From positions 1,903,501 through 1,967,500 of the forward strand of contig NZ_CP027762.1 of assembly GCF_003852315.1 (NCBI RefSeq): a stretch of 64,000 nucleotides of DNA, written 5' to 3'. The notes beneath the pieces were generated by a model. The model made no database searches. It had not been told where the DNA came from and saw only the letters and a program-made list of their open reading frames with translations. Source of the DNA: Pseudomonas sp. LBUM920 (GTDB lineage Bacteria > Pseudomonadota > Gammaproteobacteria > Pseudomonadales > Pseudomonadaceae). The position numbers were made by a program, and so were the translations under genes. Positions 41,710 to 49,726 of the stretch are shown in pieces (the stretch's first letter is position 1; each line of letters begins with the position of its first letter).

Positions 41710-43041
41710 TCATTGTGGGCTCGAACGCCCGGTCATCTCCCGTGCCATCTCGGTGGCGTAGCTGTCGGTCATGCCGGCAATAAAGTCGATCATGCGCATG
41801 AACGAGGCGTGCAACGGCCACGCCGGGTCCGGTGCGCTGTTGCCGAGCAGGTCGAGGATGCGCCGGTTCTTGAACGACGGCGTGCGCCCGCCATGTTGCT
41901 CCAGCGCGGCACCGCAAAACGCATTCAAGAGGATTTCGAGGGTGGTGTAGGCACCGATTTCATGCAGGGTCTTGCGCTTGTCCTGGAAGATTTTCTTGCG
42001 GGCCATGTCCTTGGCATCCAGCACGCAACGCTTGGCGGGGCCATGCATGTGCTCCACCAGATCGCCCGGCAGTGTGCCGGCCAGCAACGCATCCTGCTGT
42101 TCCACGAAAGCCCGGGCAGCGGCATTGGTCAGGTGCTCGATGGCCTTGCCGCGCAAAATCGCCAGCTTGCGCCGGCGCGAGTCTTGCGCGCCCAGTTGTC
42201 GATAAGTCTGGGGCAGGTCGTCACCGACCAGGTCGAGCAACAACGACTCGACCTCGGCGTATTCGAGCAACTCCATTTCCAGGCCGTCTTCGAGATCGAT
42301 CAGGGCGTAGCAGATATCGTCTGCCGCCTCCATCAGGTACACCAGTGGATGACGGGCCCAGCGTTGTTCTTCCAGTTGCGGCAGGCCGAGCCTGTGAGCG
42401 ATCTGCTCAAGAATCGGCAGCTCGCTCTGGTAACAGCCGAACTTATGCTTCTTGTAGCCCAGCGAGTCGGCGTGGCGGGCGGTCCACGGGTATTTCAGGT
42501 AGGTGCCCAGGGTGGCATAGGTCAGGCGAGTGCCGCCGTCGAACTGGTGGTACTCAAGCTGGGTCAGCACCCGAAAACCCTGGGCGTTGCCTTCGAAATT
42601 GAGGAAGTCATTGCGCTCGGCGCTGCTCATGTCGTCCAGCCAGCCGCGTCCGGCCGCCTGTTGGAACCAGTGGCGGATGGCATCTTCGCCGGAATGCCCG
42701 AATGGCGGGTTGCCGATGTCATGGGCCAGGCAAGCCGATTGCACGACCATGCCCAGATCGCTGGGGTCGCACCAGTCGGGCAGGGCGCTGCGCAGGGTTT
42801 CGCCCACGCGCATGCCGAGGGATCGGCCGACGCAGCTGACTTCCAGGGAGTGGGTCAGGCGCGTATGAATATGATCGTTGCTGGACACCGGGTGCACTTG
42901 GGTCTTGCGGCCCAGGCGGCGGAAGGCGCCGGAGAAAATAATACGGTCATGGTCTTTGTGAAACGGGCTGCGGCCGAGTTCTTCCGGGCTGTGCAGAGGC
43001 TTTCCAAGACGTTCGCGGGTAAGCAGGGTGGGCCAATCCAA
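41710..43041 (-). CDS. dgt: deoxyguanosinetriphosphate triphosphohydrolase (TTG start)
   Basis: This 443-aa HD-domain dNTPase family protein removes triphosphate from dGTP. Visible: KDHDRIIFSGAFRRLGRKTQV, THSLEVS with His, LAHDIGNPPFGHSGE with the HD pair, and YLMEAADDICYALID with Asp. The first codon is TTG at 43041, supported by GGAGAG upstream; no in-frame ATG or GTG occurs near the start. It lies between the receiver gene and the EAL gene on the same strand. Confidence 0.92.
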   Translation of the reverse strand: MDWPTLLTRERLGKPLHSPEELGRSPFHKDHDRIIFSGAFRRLGRKTQVHPVSSNDHIHTRLTHSLEVSCVGRSLGMRVGETLRSALPDWCDPSDLGMVVQSACLAHDIGNPPFGHSGEDAIRHWFQQAAGRGWLDDMSSAERNDFLNFEGNAQGFRVLTQLEYHQFDGGTRLTYATLGTYLKYPWTARHADSLGYKKHKFGCYQSELPILEQIAHRLGLPQLEEQRWARHPLVYLMEAADDICYALIDLEDGLEMELLEYAEVESLLLDLVGDDLPQTYRQLGAQDSRRRKLAILRGKAIEHLTNAAARAFVEQQDALLAGTLPGDLVEHMHGPAKRCVLDAKDMARKKIFQDKRKTLHEIGAYTTLEILLNAFCGAALEQHGGRTPSFKNRRILDLLGNSAPDPAWPLHASFMRMIDFIAGMTDSYATEMAREMTGRSSPQ

Positions 43042-43112
43042 GGCGGGTACTCTCCGTGCGGTGAATGACCCTCCCAGCTTCCCGGTTCAGCTGCACCGGG
43101 GCAAGCGAAAAT

Positions 43113-44276
43113 CTACAAGCCGGCCGCGTCTATATCGATTAACAGCAAACGCTGACCGTTATCGAAGAATTGTCCGGCGGTCAGGCAATACTGATTGGTG
43201 GTGGCGTCGCGGTAAGTCTGGGAGAGGGTCAGGCGTCGCTCCTCCCAGCCTTCGGCCAGCAGGTGATAGAAGTAGGGGCGCCACGACCAGTTATGCCCCA
43301 GGTAGCGGCTGTCGGCCTGCCAGGCGTCCTGGCGCCATTCGAAGTTGGGCGTCAGCTGGGTGCCATGCCGGTCGCACTGATAAAAGCGCAGCAGCCAGGG
43401 GAAATCCGGCAATTGAGGTAACTGTTCCAGCGGTGCCTGGCCCTGTGCCCAGTTCTGCAGGATCAGCATCAGCTGGGCCAGTTGCAGGCGCAACTGCATG
43501 ATGCGGCCGCGTTCAGCCAGTTTTTGCTGCACGTAAACCGTGCGCAGCCGGGCAAACTGCGGCACGAAGGCATCGGTGGCAAACCAGTCGAGTTGCGCTT
43601 GGGCAAACAGGTAACCCTGTACGTACCGCGCGCCGCATTCCAGGGCGAAGCTCAGCTGCGCCTCGGTTTCCACGCCTTCGGCGATGATCCAGCAGCCCGT
43701 CTTTTCGGCCATTTGCGCCAGCGCACGCACGACCTCACTGCTTGGTCCGCCCTTGGCGGCTTCCTGGAACAGGCGCATGTCCAGCTTGAGGATATCCGGC
43801 TGCAGCGCGAGCACGCGGTCAAGCTGGGAGTAGCCGGCACCGAAGTCATCGATGGCAATGCGTGCACCGGCCTCACGATAGCGCGCCACCACCTCGGCCA
43901 GACGCTGGATGTCACCGCCCAGTTCGGTGATCTCGAACACAATGCGCTGCGGATCGACGCCATGCGCATGCACCTGCTTCAGGCTGGGCAAGGCTTGGCC
44001 GGGGCGCAGACGGTTGATCCAGCGGGGCGAGATGTTCAGGCTCAGAAACCAGTCTGCAGGCGCTTCATGCAGGCGGCTCAAGGCATTGTCGCGGATCTGC
44101 CGGTCGAGGCGGCGCAAGGCCACGCCTGGCGTGCGCGGGTCGGCAAACAGCGGGCCGACTGACAGCAAGCGGCCATCAGCCTGGCGCAGACGGCCGAGTG
44201 CCTCGACGCCGGCGATGCGCCCGGTGGCAGTGTCGATGAATGGCTGGAAACAGGCGAGCGGTTGCCCGTCGATCAC
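43113..44276 (-). CDS. EAL-domain protein with C-terminal sensory domain (YkuI-like)
   Basis: 387 aa. The N-terminal EAL phosphodiesterase domain keeps the signature residues: EAL (25-27), NISPRW, FEITELGG, IAIDDFGAGYS, ILKLDM, AEGVETEAQL and QGYLF, so c-di-GMP hydrolysis is plausible. A helical linker leads to a C-terminal PAS/Cache-like region (RPYFYHLLAEGWEERRLTLS) like YkuI-type EAL-associated domains. The start is GTG 44276 after AAGGAGG. A separate EAL gene next to a RocR-like receiver without EAL is notable. Confidence 0.88.
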   Translation of the reverse strand: MIDGQPLACFQPFIDTATGRIAGVEALGRLRQADGRLLSVGPLFADPRTPGVALRRLDRQIRDNALSRLHEAPADWFLSLNISPRWINRLRPGQALPSLKQVHAHGVDPQRIVFEITELGGDIQRLAEVVARYREAGARIAIDDFGAGYSQLDRVLALQPDILKLDMRLFQEAAKGGPSSEVVRALAQMAEKTGCWIIAEGVETEAQLSFALECGARYVQGYLFAQAQLDWFATDAFVPQFARLRTVYVQQKLAERGRIMQLRLQLAQLMLILQNWAQGQAPLEQLPQLPDFPWLLRFYQCDRHGTQLTPNFEWRQDAWQADSRYLGHNWSWRPYFYHLLAEGWEERRLTLSQTYRDATTNQYCLTAGQFFDNGQRLLLIDIDAAGL

Positions 44277-44300
44277 GGGGCCTCCTTAAGAGAGCTGGCG

Positions 44301-44338
44301 AAAAAAGGCCCGGCCCTCAGTAGCGAGGGCCGGGCCGA
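44301..44338 (-). terminator. rho-independent terminator of the yqjDE-type operon
   Basis: On the minus strand GGCCCGGCCCTC pairs with GAGGGCCGGGCC around GCTACT, followed by TTTTTT. It lies between this operon and the EAL gene. Confidence 0.92.
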
Positions 44339-44368
44339 TTCTGTTTGCAAGAATGCAGCCAGTCGCGA

Positions 44369-44704
44369 TTAACCCTTGCGCCCTGCCATGGCCAATTTGA
44401 TCAACGGGATCAAACCGGCGCCCAGCCGCACCAGGCGCGTCACGCTGCTGATACTGCCGGCCTTGGCGCCCTTGCCGGTAAAAAAGCCCATCAGCGTCAC
44501 TGCAGCCACGCCCCACAGCGGCGCATGCTTGATGCCCAGGCTGTCCTGCCAGTTATGGCGCAGGTCACGCACTTTGTTCAGCGGGACCATCAGTTGCTGA
44601 GACTCATGGCGGATTTCCTGACGGTGCATTTCCATGCGCAGGCGGATCAACGCCTTGCGCATTTCCCGGCGGGAGGTGTTTTGCGGGATTTCAGTCATGC
44701 TCAT
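44369..44704 (-). CDS. hypothetical protein, third gene of yqjDE-type operon
   Basis: 111 aa. A basic N-terminal half (RREMRKALIRLRMEMHRQEIRHESQQL) is followed by a weakly hydrophobic segment (LWGVAAVTLMGFF and a second LIPLIKLAM). It overlaps the preceding gene by 4 bp (ATGA), fixing the start at 44704. Position corresponds to yqjK in enterobacteria, but similarity is not evident by eye. Confidence 0.75.
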   Translation of the reverse strand: MSMTEIPQNTSRREMRKALIRLRMEMHRQEIRHESQQLMVPLNKVRDLRHNWQDSLGIKHAPLWGVAAVTLMGFFTGKGAKAGSISSVTRLVRLGAGLIPLIKLAMAGRKG

Positions 44705-45087
44705 GGCAGCAGGCGCTCCCGATCATTGGCCAGCTCTTCGAGGGTGGCGTGGAAGGGCGTGGATTCATCGAATATTGCCGCTTTCAAGCGCACTCCGCAA
44801 AATGCTGCGGCCAGGCTGTAGAACACGCAGAGGCTGATAATCCCGGTGAGACGGTAAGTGTCCCAGACCAGAATCATCACCAGCGCCGATAACCCCACCA
44901 GCAGCAGCAGGGCAAATACCAGCGCCAGGCCTGCAAACAGCAGCAAGCTGACCGTGCGGGATTTCTGCTCCTGCAACTCGATGCCAAACAATTCGACGTG
45001 GCTGTGCAGCAAGCCCAGAACGGCCGCGCCCAGGCGTCGGGAAGTGGAGCTTGAGCTCGTGGACGAGCCGGATTCGCCGATAGACAT
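44701..45087 (-). CDS. YqjE-type membrane protein (phage holin superfamily III fold)
   Basis: 128 aa. Ser-rich N-terminus, amphipathic region HSHVELFGIELQEQKSRT, then two long hydrophobic helices (LLLFAGLALVFALLLLVGLSAL; LTGIISLCVFYSLAAAFCG). Matches the YqjE family (PF07332), which is not a lytic holin despite the domain name. It lies 4 bp after the yqjD-like gene. Confidence 0.85.
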   Translation of the reverse strand: MSIGESGSSTSSSSTSRRLGAAVLGLLHSHVELFGIELQEQKSRTVSLLLFAGLALVFALLLLVGLSALVMILVWDTYRLTGIISLCVFYSLAAAFCGVRLKAAIFDESTPFHATLEELANDRERLLP

Positions 45088-45091
45088 GGTA

Positions 45092-45406
45092 TTAGCGCCT
45101 TGTAGCCAGCAGACCGATCAGAAAGCCAACGCCGGCGGCAATGCCGACTGACTGCCAAGGGTTGGCTTGCACGTAATCTTCGGTGGCGGTGACAGCCGCC
45201 TGGCCGCGTTCACGCAGGGAATCTTCGGTCAGTTGCAGGGTTTCGCGGGCCTTGAGCAGGCTGTCGTGGATCTTCGTGCGCAGCTCGTCGGCCTGGTCGC
45301 CGGCCAATACTGCGGTGTCGTCCAGCAACCTTTCAGTGTCACTGACCAAGGTTTGAAAATCCGCCATCAGTATTTCTTGAGCAGTCTTTGCAGTTCTTCG
45401 GGCCAT
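45092..45406 (-). CDS. DUF883 (YqjD/ElaB) membrane-anchored protein
   Basis: 104 aa. Long amphipathic helix (FQTLVSDTERLLDDTAVLAGDQADELRTK region) followed by a C-terminal membrane helix with GxxxG spacing (IAAGVGFLIGLLATRR). ElaB and YqjD bind ribosomes at the membrane in E. coli stationary phase. The start ATG 45406 follows GGAGATAACC. It is first in a three-gene operon with an AlgU-like promoter upstream. Confidence 0.9.
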   Translation of the reverse strand: MARRTAKTAQEILMADFQTLVSDTERLLDDTAVLAGDQADELRTKIHDSLLKARETLQLTEDSLRERGQAAVTATEDYVQANPWQSVGIAAGVGFLIGLLATRR

Positions 45407-45456
45407 GGTTATCTCCGTGATTGGCTGATCTGTGCGTCTGGTGCGTTACGTTTGTT

Positions 45457-45484
45457 TTCGAGTCACCGGTAACGGTGAAGGTTC
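45457..45484 (-). promoter_or_regulatory. AlgU (sigma-22)-like promoter of the yqjDE-type operon
   Basis: On the minus strand GAACCT, 17 nt, then TCGAA fits the AlgU consensus GAACTT-N16/17-TCnnA. Transcription would start near 45450, about 45 nt before the DUF883 ATG. The spacer is itself an inverted repeat (TCACCG/CGGTGA). Extracytoplasmic stress control of this envelope operon would be sensible, but it is inferred. Confidence 0.55.
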
Positions 45485-45496
45485 ACTGCAATTGTC

Positions 45497-45512
45497 TGGT
45501 ACAGCTTTTGCT
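45497..45512 (+). promoter_or_regulatory. sigma-54-like promoter upstream of amtB
   Basis: TGGTACAGCTTTTGCT matches the -24/-12 consensus TGGCAC-N5-TTGCW at all but one base, with the required 10 nt between GG and GC. A weaker match TGGGACCGTTGGTGCC at 45680-45695 lies closer to the gene. NtrC control of amt genes is usual; which site is used is unclear. Confidence 0.5.
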
Positions 45513-45767
45513 TTGCCTTGGTGCGCCTGCTCCAGGGTATGCGCTGAATCCGGGCGACCCGAGGCTAATGCCTTGAAAAACCTTACCCTAAATCAACAAA
45601 ACCCGCGGAAAAACCCTGTCGGCAACGGCCTGTTGTGTTGATCGCTGCGCTAAAGCGGTTCACACCTTCTGCACAGAGGTGGGACCGTTGGTGCCAATTT
45701 AGTGCGCGACACCCTGGCTTGAACCGCTTTGGTGCTTTTTGCCTTTAATACAGGCCTGCCAACCTCC

Positions 45768-46976
45768 ATGGAAAATATGCAAAGTGCGGTGGACACGCTT
45801 GTTCACAGCTCCAACACCCTGTTCATCCTGATCGGTGCGGTCATGGTTTTGGCCATGCATGCCGGCTTCGCGTTCCTGGAAGTCGGTACCGTGCGCCAGA
45901 AAAACCAGGTGAATGCCCTGTCGAAGATCCTCAGCGATTTCGCTATCTCTACCCTGGCCTATTTCTTTATAGGCTATTGGATCTCCTACGGCGTGACCTT
46001 CATGCAACCGGCGGCGGTGATCAGCGCCGATCATGGCTACGGCCTGGTGAAGTTTTTCTTCCTGCTGACGTTTGCAGCGGCGATTCCGGCGATTATTTCC
46101 GGGGGTATTGCCGAGCGCGCCAGGTTCGCTCCGCAGCTGTGTGCCACCGCGCTGATCGTGGCGTTTATCTACCCGTTTTTCGAAGGCATGGTGTGGAACG
46201 GCAACTTCGGCCTGCAAGCCTGGCTGCTGGCAACCTTTGGTGCCAGCTTTCACGATTTTGCCGGTTCCGTGGTGGTGCATGCCATGGGCGGCTGGCTGGC
46301 GCTGGCGGCGGTGCTGCTGCTGGGACCGCGCAATGGTCGATACCGGGAAGGGCGCTTGGTGGCCTTTGCGCCGTCGAGCATTCCGTTCCTGGCGCTGGGC
46401 TCGTGGATCCTGATTGTCGGCTGGTTCGGCTTTAACGTGATGAGCGCGCAGACTCTCAATGGCGTCAGCGGTTTGGTCGCCGTGAACTCGTTGATGGCCA
46501 TGGTCGGCGGCACCGTTGCCGCGTTGGTGATTGGCCGCAATGACCCAGGTTTCCTGCATAACGGCCCGTTGGCCGGGCTGGTGGCGATCTGCGCCGGTTC
46601 CGACCTGATGCACCCGGTGGGCGCGCTGGTCACCGGTGCGGTGGCCGGTGGATTGTTTGTGTGGTTCTTCATCGCGGCCCAGGATCGCTGGAAGATCGAC
46701 GATGTGCTGGGTGTATGGCCGCTGCATGGATTGTGCGGCGTGTGGGGCGGCATAGCGTGCGGCATCTTTGGCCAGACGGCCCTTGGCGGCCTGGGCGGCG
46801 TGAGCCTGATCAGCCAGTTGATCGGCACGGCACTGGGCGTGGCGGTGGCGCTGATCGGCGGGCTGTTGGTGTACGGCGTGATCAAGCGCGTGCACGGGCT
46901 GCGCCTGAGCCAGGAGCAGGAGTACTACGGCGCGGACCTGTCGATCCACAAGATTGGGGCGGTCAGTCAGGATTGA
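45768..46976 (+). CDS. amtB: ammonium transporter (AmtB family)
   Basis: This 402-aa channel has 11 predicted helices and the family residues: the first pore-lining His in DFAGSVVVHAMGG and the second in WPLHGLCGVWGG. The start ATG 45768 (MENMQSAVDTL) matches related proteins, although no good ribosome site precedes it; a TTG frame begins at 45729. No glnK lies beside it, so PII control would come from elsewhere. The 3' end overlaps the convergent Kef gene by 14 bp. Confidence 0.92.
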   Translation: MENMQSAVDTLVHSSNTLFILIGAVMVLAMHAGFAFLEVGTVRQKNQVNALSKILSDFAISTLAYFFIGYWISYGVTFMQPAAVISADHGYGLVKFFFLLTFAAAIPAIISGGIAERARFAPQLCATALIVAFIYPFFEGMVWNGNFGLQAWLLATFGASFHDFAGSVVVHAMGGWLALAAVLLLGPRNGRYREGRLVAFAPSSIPFLALGSWILIVGWFGFNVMSAQTLNGVSGLVAVNSLMAMVGGTVAALVIGRNDPGFLHNGPLAGLVAICAGSDLMHPVGALVTGAVAGGLFVWFFIAAQDRWKIDDVLGVWPLHGLCGVWGGIACGIFGQTALGGLGGVSLISQLIGTALGVAVALIGGLLVYGVIKRVHGLRLSQEQEYYGADLSIHKIGAVSQD

Positions 46977-48681
46977 GCGGTTTTTCGGTCTGCGCATCAA
47001 AGCCGTGCAATAGGCGATAACGGTCATGGCGCACCTCATCCACCCGCGCCTGCACCTGGTGGTCCGGCAGGCCCAGCAGGATCAAGGCGTGGGAGGCGAG
47101 CATCAGGCTCGATTCCAGTAGCTCGGGCACCACTTCGCTGGCGCCCGCAGCTTTCAACTCGGCCAGTTGGCTGTCATCGCGCGTGCGCACCAGCACGGGG
47201 ACGTGCGGGTTGATCCTCCTGGCTTCTTTCAGGACGGTCAGGGCCACATCGCTGTTATCCACGGCAATCACCACCAGCCGCGCGCGCTCCAGGCCGACCG
47301 CACTGAGCAGCGCCCCACGGCGGCAGTCGCCGTAATGCACGCTGCTGTCTTCGGTGGCGGCCTCTTTCACGCGCTCGGGGTCGTCATCCAGGGCGATGAA
47401 CGCCTGATGTTCCCGGCGCAAAAAGCGCCCGATGGATTGCCCGACGCGGCCATACCCGCAAATCACCGCGTGGCCATGTAAGTCGGCATTGAGCGCGGTG
47501 ATTTCCTCCAGTTGCACCTGCTGGTTGGGCTTGCGGTGCAGGCGCAGGGCGACGCCCGGTGCGGCGCGCAGCAACAGCGGGGTCAGCAGCATCGAGCAAA
47601 AGGTGGCGGCCAGCAGCAAACCGTTGAATTCGTCCGGAATCAGCCGACTCTGCTGCATCTGCGCCATCAACGCGAAGCAGAATTCGCCGCCTTGCGCCAG
47701 GGCAAGGCCGCTGCGCCATGCGGTTTCACCGTCGCTGCCGCGCAGCTTGACCAGGGCTGCCACCACACAGCCCTTGATCAGCATCAGCGCGAGGGTCAGG
47801 CCGAGGATCAGCAGGCTGTGGCTGACGAACAGCTGCAGGTCGATAAGCATGCCGATGCTGACGAAAAACAGCCCAAGCAGAATGTCGCGAAATGGCCGTA
47901 TGTCCGCTTCAATCTGATGCCGGTAATGGCTTTCCCCCAACAGCATGCCCGCCAGAAAAGCCCCGAGGGCAGGGGAGAGGCCGAGCAAATGCGTGAGCCA
48001 GGCGGTGAGCAAGACGATCACCAGCGCCAACAGCACAAACAATTCAGCCGAATGGGACGCGGCAACTTCGTGGAACAGGCGGGGCAGCAACCAACGACTG
48101 GCGAACAGCAAGCCGACGAACAACAGCACGGTTTTGCTCAGCGTCAGCGGCAGCGCCCAATACCAGGCGTGTTCGCTGCTGCCGGCAAACACCGGCACCA
48201 ACGTGAGCAGCAACACCGCCACCACATCCTGGAACAGCAATACGCCAATCGCGTTCTGGCCGTGGCTGCTGAAGATTTCCCCCAGGCTGCTCAGCTCCTT
48301 GCTGACAATCGCGGTGGAGGACAATGCCAGCCCCGCGCCGAGCATCAGCGCGACGCTTGGCGGCAGACCGAAGCCCATCAACAGCCCTCCCAGCAAGGCT
48401 GCACACCCCAGCACCTGCAAACTGCCCAAGCCAAACACCACGCTGCGCAGGGCAAGCATCTTGGTCAGGGAAAACTCCAACCCCAAAGAAAACAGCAGGA
48501 ACACCACCCCCAGTTCGGCAAGGTCGGGCAGCTCTTCGCTGTCATTCACCCAGTCCAGAGCGGTGGGCCCCAACGCCAGGCCCACGCACAGGTAACCCAG
48601 CACGGGCGGCAATTGCAGGCGGCGAAACAGCGCTATCACCACCAGGGATGAGGCCAGAATGATCAGCAGATTGGCAAACAC
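46963..48681 (-). CDS. Kef-type monovalent cation:proton antiporter with RCK domain
   Basis: About 572 aa from GTG 48681 (AAGGAA, 8 nt); an in-frame TTG at 48711 would add 10 residues. The N-terminal 380 residues form a CPA2 membrane domain (LGYLCVGLALGP, LSSTAIVSKELSSLG, FQDVVAV). The C-terminus is a TrkA-N/RCK domain with the NAD-binding GYGRVGQSIGRFL. KefB/KefC-like K+ efflux in response to electrophiles is possible; the glutathione-sensing residues cannot be judged by eye. Confidence 0.88.
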   Translation of the reverse strand: MFANLLIILASSLVVIALFRRLQLPPVLGYLCVGLALGPTALDWVNDSEELPDLAELGVVFLLFSLGLEFSLTKMLALRSVVFGLGSLQVLGCAALLGGLLMGFGLPPSVALMLGAGLALSSTAIVSKELSSLGEIFSSHGQNAIGVLLFQDVVAVLLLTLVPVFAGSSEHAWYWALPLTLSKTVLLFVGLLFASRWLLPRLFHEVAASHSAELFVLLALVIVLLTAWLTHLLGLSPALGAFLAGMLLGESHYRHQIEADIRPFRDILLGLFFVSIGMLIDLQLFVSHSLLILGLTLALMLIKGCVVAALVKLRGSDGETAWRSGLALAQGGEFCFALMAQMQQSRLIPDEFNGLLLAATFCSMLLTPLLLRAAPGVALRLHRKPNQQVQLEEITALNADLHGHAVICGYGRVGQSIGRFLRREHQAFIALDDDPERVKEAATEDSSVHYGDCRRGALLSAVGLERARLVVIAVDNSDVALTVLKEARRINPHVPVLVRTRDDSQLAELKAAGASEVVPELLESSLMLASHALILLGLPDHQVQARVDEVRHDRYRLLHGFDAQTEKPLNPD

Positions 48682-48787
48682 AGGCGGCTTCCTTGCAGGT
48701 TGAGCGGACAAAAAGGCGCGAGAATCGCTGAATCAGTTATAGGCCATGGTGATCTGGGTCAGGCTTTCTATGCCAAGCGGGCGAGTT

Positions 48788-48953
48788 GTGGCCAGCGGGC
48801 CTGTCGTGGTGAGCGGGCTTGCTGTGGCGAGCGGGCTTGCCCCGCGTTGGGGCGCGAAGCGCCCCTGAAGCCTGCCTACGAGTCCATCCAGAACAAACAA
48901 ACCAGCCGCCTGAGCCGTTTCGCCAATCAACGCAGATCAAGCCCGCTCGCCAC
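48788..48953. repeat. REP region with 18-bp tandem copies
   Basis: Three 18-bp tandem units (GTGGCCAGCGGGCCTGTC, GTGGTGAGCGGGCTTGCT, GTGGCGAGCGGGCTTGCC) run from 48788 to 48841; a degenerate fourth lies at 48770-48787. A GGGGCGCGAAGCGCCCC hairpin follows and a lone reverse arm GCCCGCTCGCCAC ends at 48953. It occupies most of the 326-bp gap between the Kef gene and the glutaredoxin-like gene. Confidence 0.8.
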
Positions 48954-49007
48954 CGGTATTTGGCAGGCTTAGAATGGTTGCCTGTTTCCTGATCAGGCCT
49001 ATTCGCC

Positions 49008-49244
49008 ATGCTTCCTGAATGCCAGTTGTTCGGCACCCTGGGTTGCCATCTTTGTGAGATTGCCGAAGTCGAAATCATGCCGCTCGTCGAACACGGGTTG
49101 CTGGTGGAACTGGTGGATATCACCGACCCCGATGACCTTACAGACGCCTACAGCCTGCGGATTCCGGTGCTTCGCCGGGTGGATACCGGGGCCGAGCTGG
49201 ACTGGCCATTCGACACAGCACAGGTGGTTGCCTTCCTGTCCTAG
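49008..49244 (+). CDS. glutaredoxin-like protein (DUF836 type)
   Basis: 78 aa with a thioredoxin-fold redox motif CHLC in FGTLGCHLCEIAEVE and the cis-Pro strand SLRIPVLRR. Fits the short glutaredoxin-like family PF05768. Cytoplasmic; partner unknown. Lies just upstream of a small conserved gene on the same strand. Confidence 0.85.
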   Translation: MLPECQLFGTLGCHLCEIAEVEIMPLVEHGLLVELVDITDPDDLTDAYSLRIPVLRRVDTGAELDWPFDTAQVVAFLS

Positions 49245-49318
49245 GCGTTCTCCGATGGCGAGTTTTCAAATATTACGTTACTGTATGTTTGTACAGCGAT
49301 TGAATAGAGGGAACGCCC

Positions 49319-49654
49319 GTGGTGAATGTTGAACAATTGAAAAGCAGCGTCAATCGCATGTCCGCCGACGTCGTGCGCGACGCGGTGAACGAGCTGCGCC
49401 TCGACGGCCTGGTCACGGAAGGCAAGACGCCGTTTAACAAAGTGCATTTCAATACCTGCTTTGCCGAAATCGAAGCGTTGTTCCAGCGCGCCGGTTATCA
49501 CAAACAGTTGGATGTAGTGGGTTACCAAGGGTTGTTGTACGCGCTTTACGATCCCGGTCGCTGGGAAGCGGTGGACGTGCTGCGTTGGCTCAAGGAGTTC
49601 ACCGAAGCGGCCAGCGCTTCGCCGATCCTGCGCGCGCAATTGGCCAAGGCCTGA
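49319..49654 (+). CDS. conserved hypothetical protein
   Basis: 111 aa, soluble and mostly helical. Features: MSADVVRDAVNELRLDGLVTEG, a single Cys (HFNTCFAEIE) and DPGRWEAVDVLRWLKEF. The start is GTG 49319 or the adjacent GTG 49322, after AGAGGG. A TGTATGTTTGTACA palindrome (49276-49297 area) lies upstream and may be regulatory, resembling a LexA-type dyad. I do not recognise the family. Confidence 0.72.
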   Translation: MVNVEQLKSSVNRMSADVVRDAVNELRLDGLVTEGKTPFNKVHFNTCFAEIEALFQRAGYHKQLDVVGYQGLLYALYDPGRWEAVDVLRWLKEFTEAASASPILRAQLAKA

Positions 49655-49726
49655 GATCCGCCCTAGGCTCCATCGCGCTCCATGCGGGATAATGCCCGCC
49701 TGATTTTCCAGGCTTCGAGCATTGTC

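Larger units (their letters stand above)
45407..45767. other. 361-bp divergent promoter region between yqjD-type operon and amtB
   Basis: No coding sequence is seen. It holds an AlgU-like promoter for the minus-strand operon (45457-45484) and a sigma-54-like promoter pointing toward amtB (45497-45512). The remainder to amtB contains only short inverted repeats. Confidence 0.7.

Noticed and set aside
44701..45087. Prophage holin remnant
   Set aside because: The protein has a holin-superfamily-III fold but is the YqjE-type member of a conserved three-gene chromosomal operon; no other phage gene is near.
47512..48651. 379-codon open frame opposite the Kef-type antiporter
   Set aside because: Gln/His-rich antisense shadow of a membrane protein with clear antiporter and RCK motifs.
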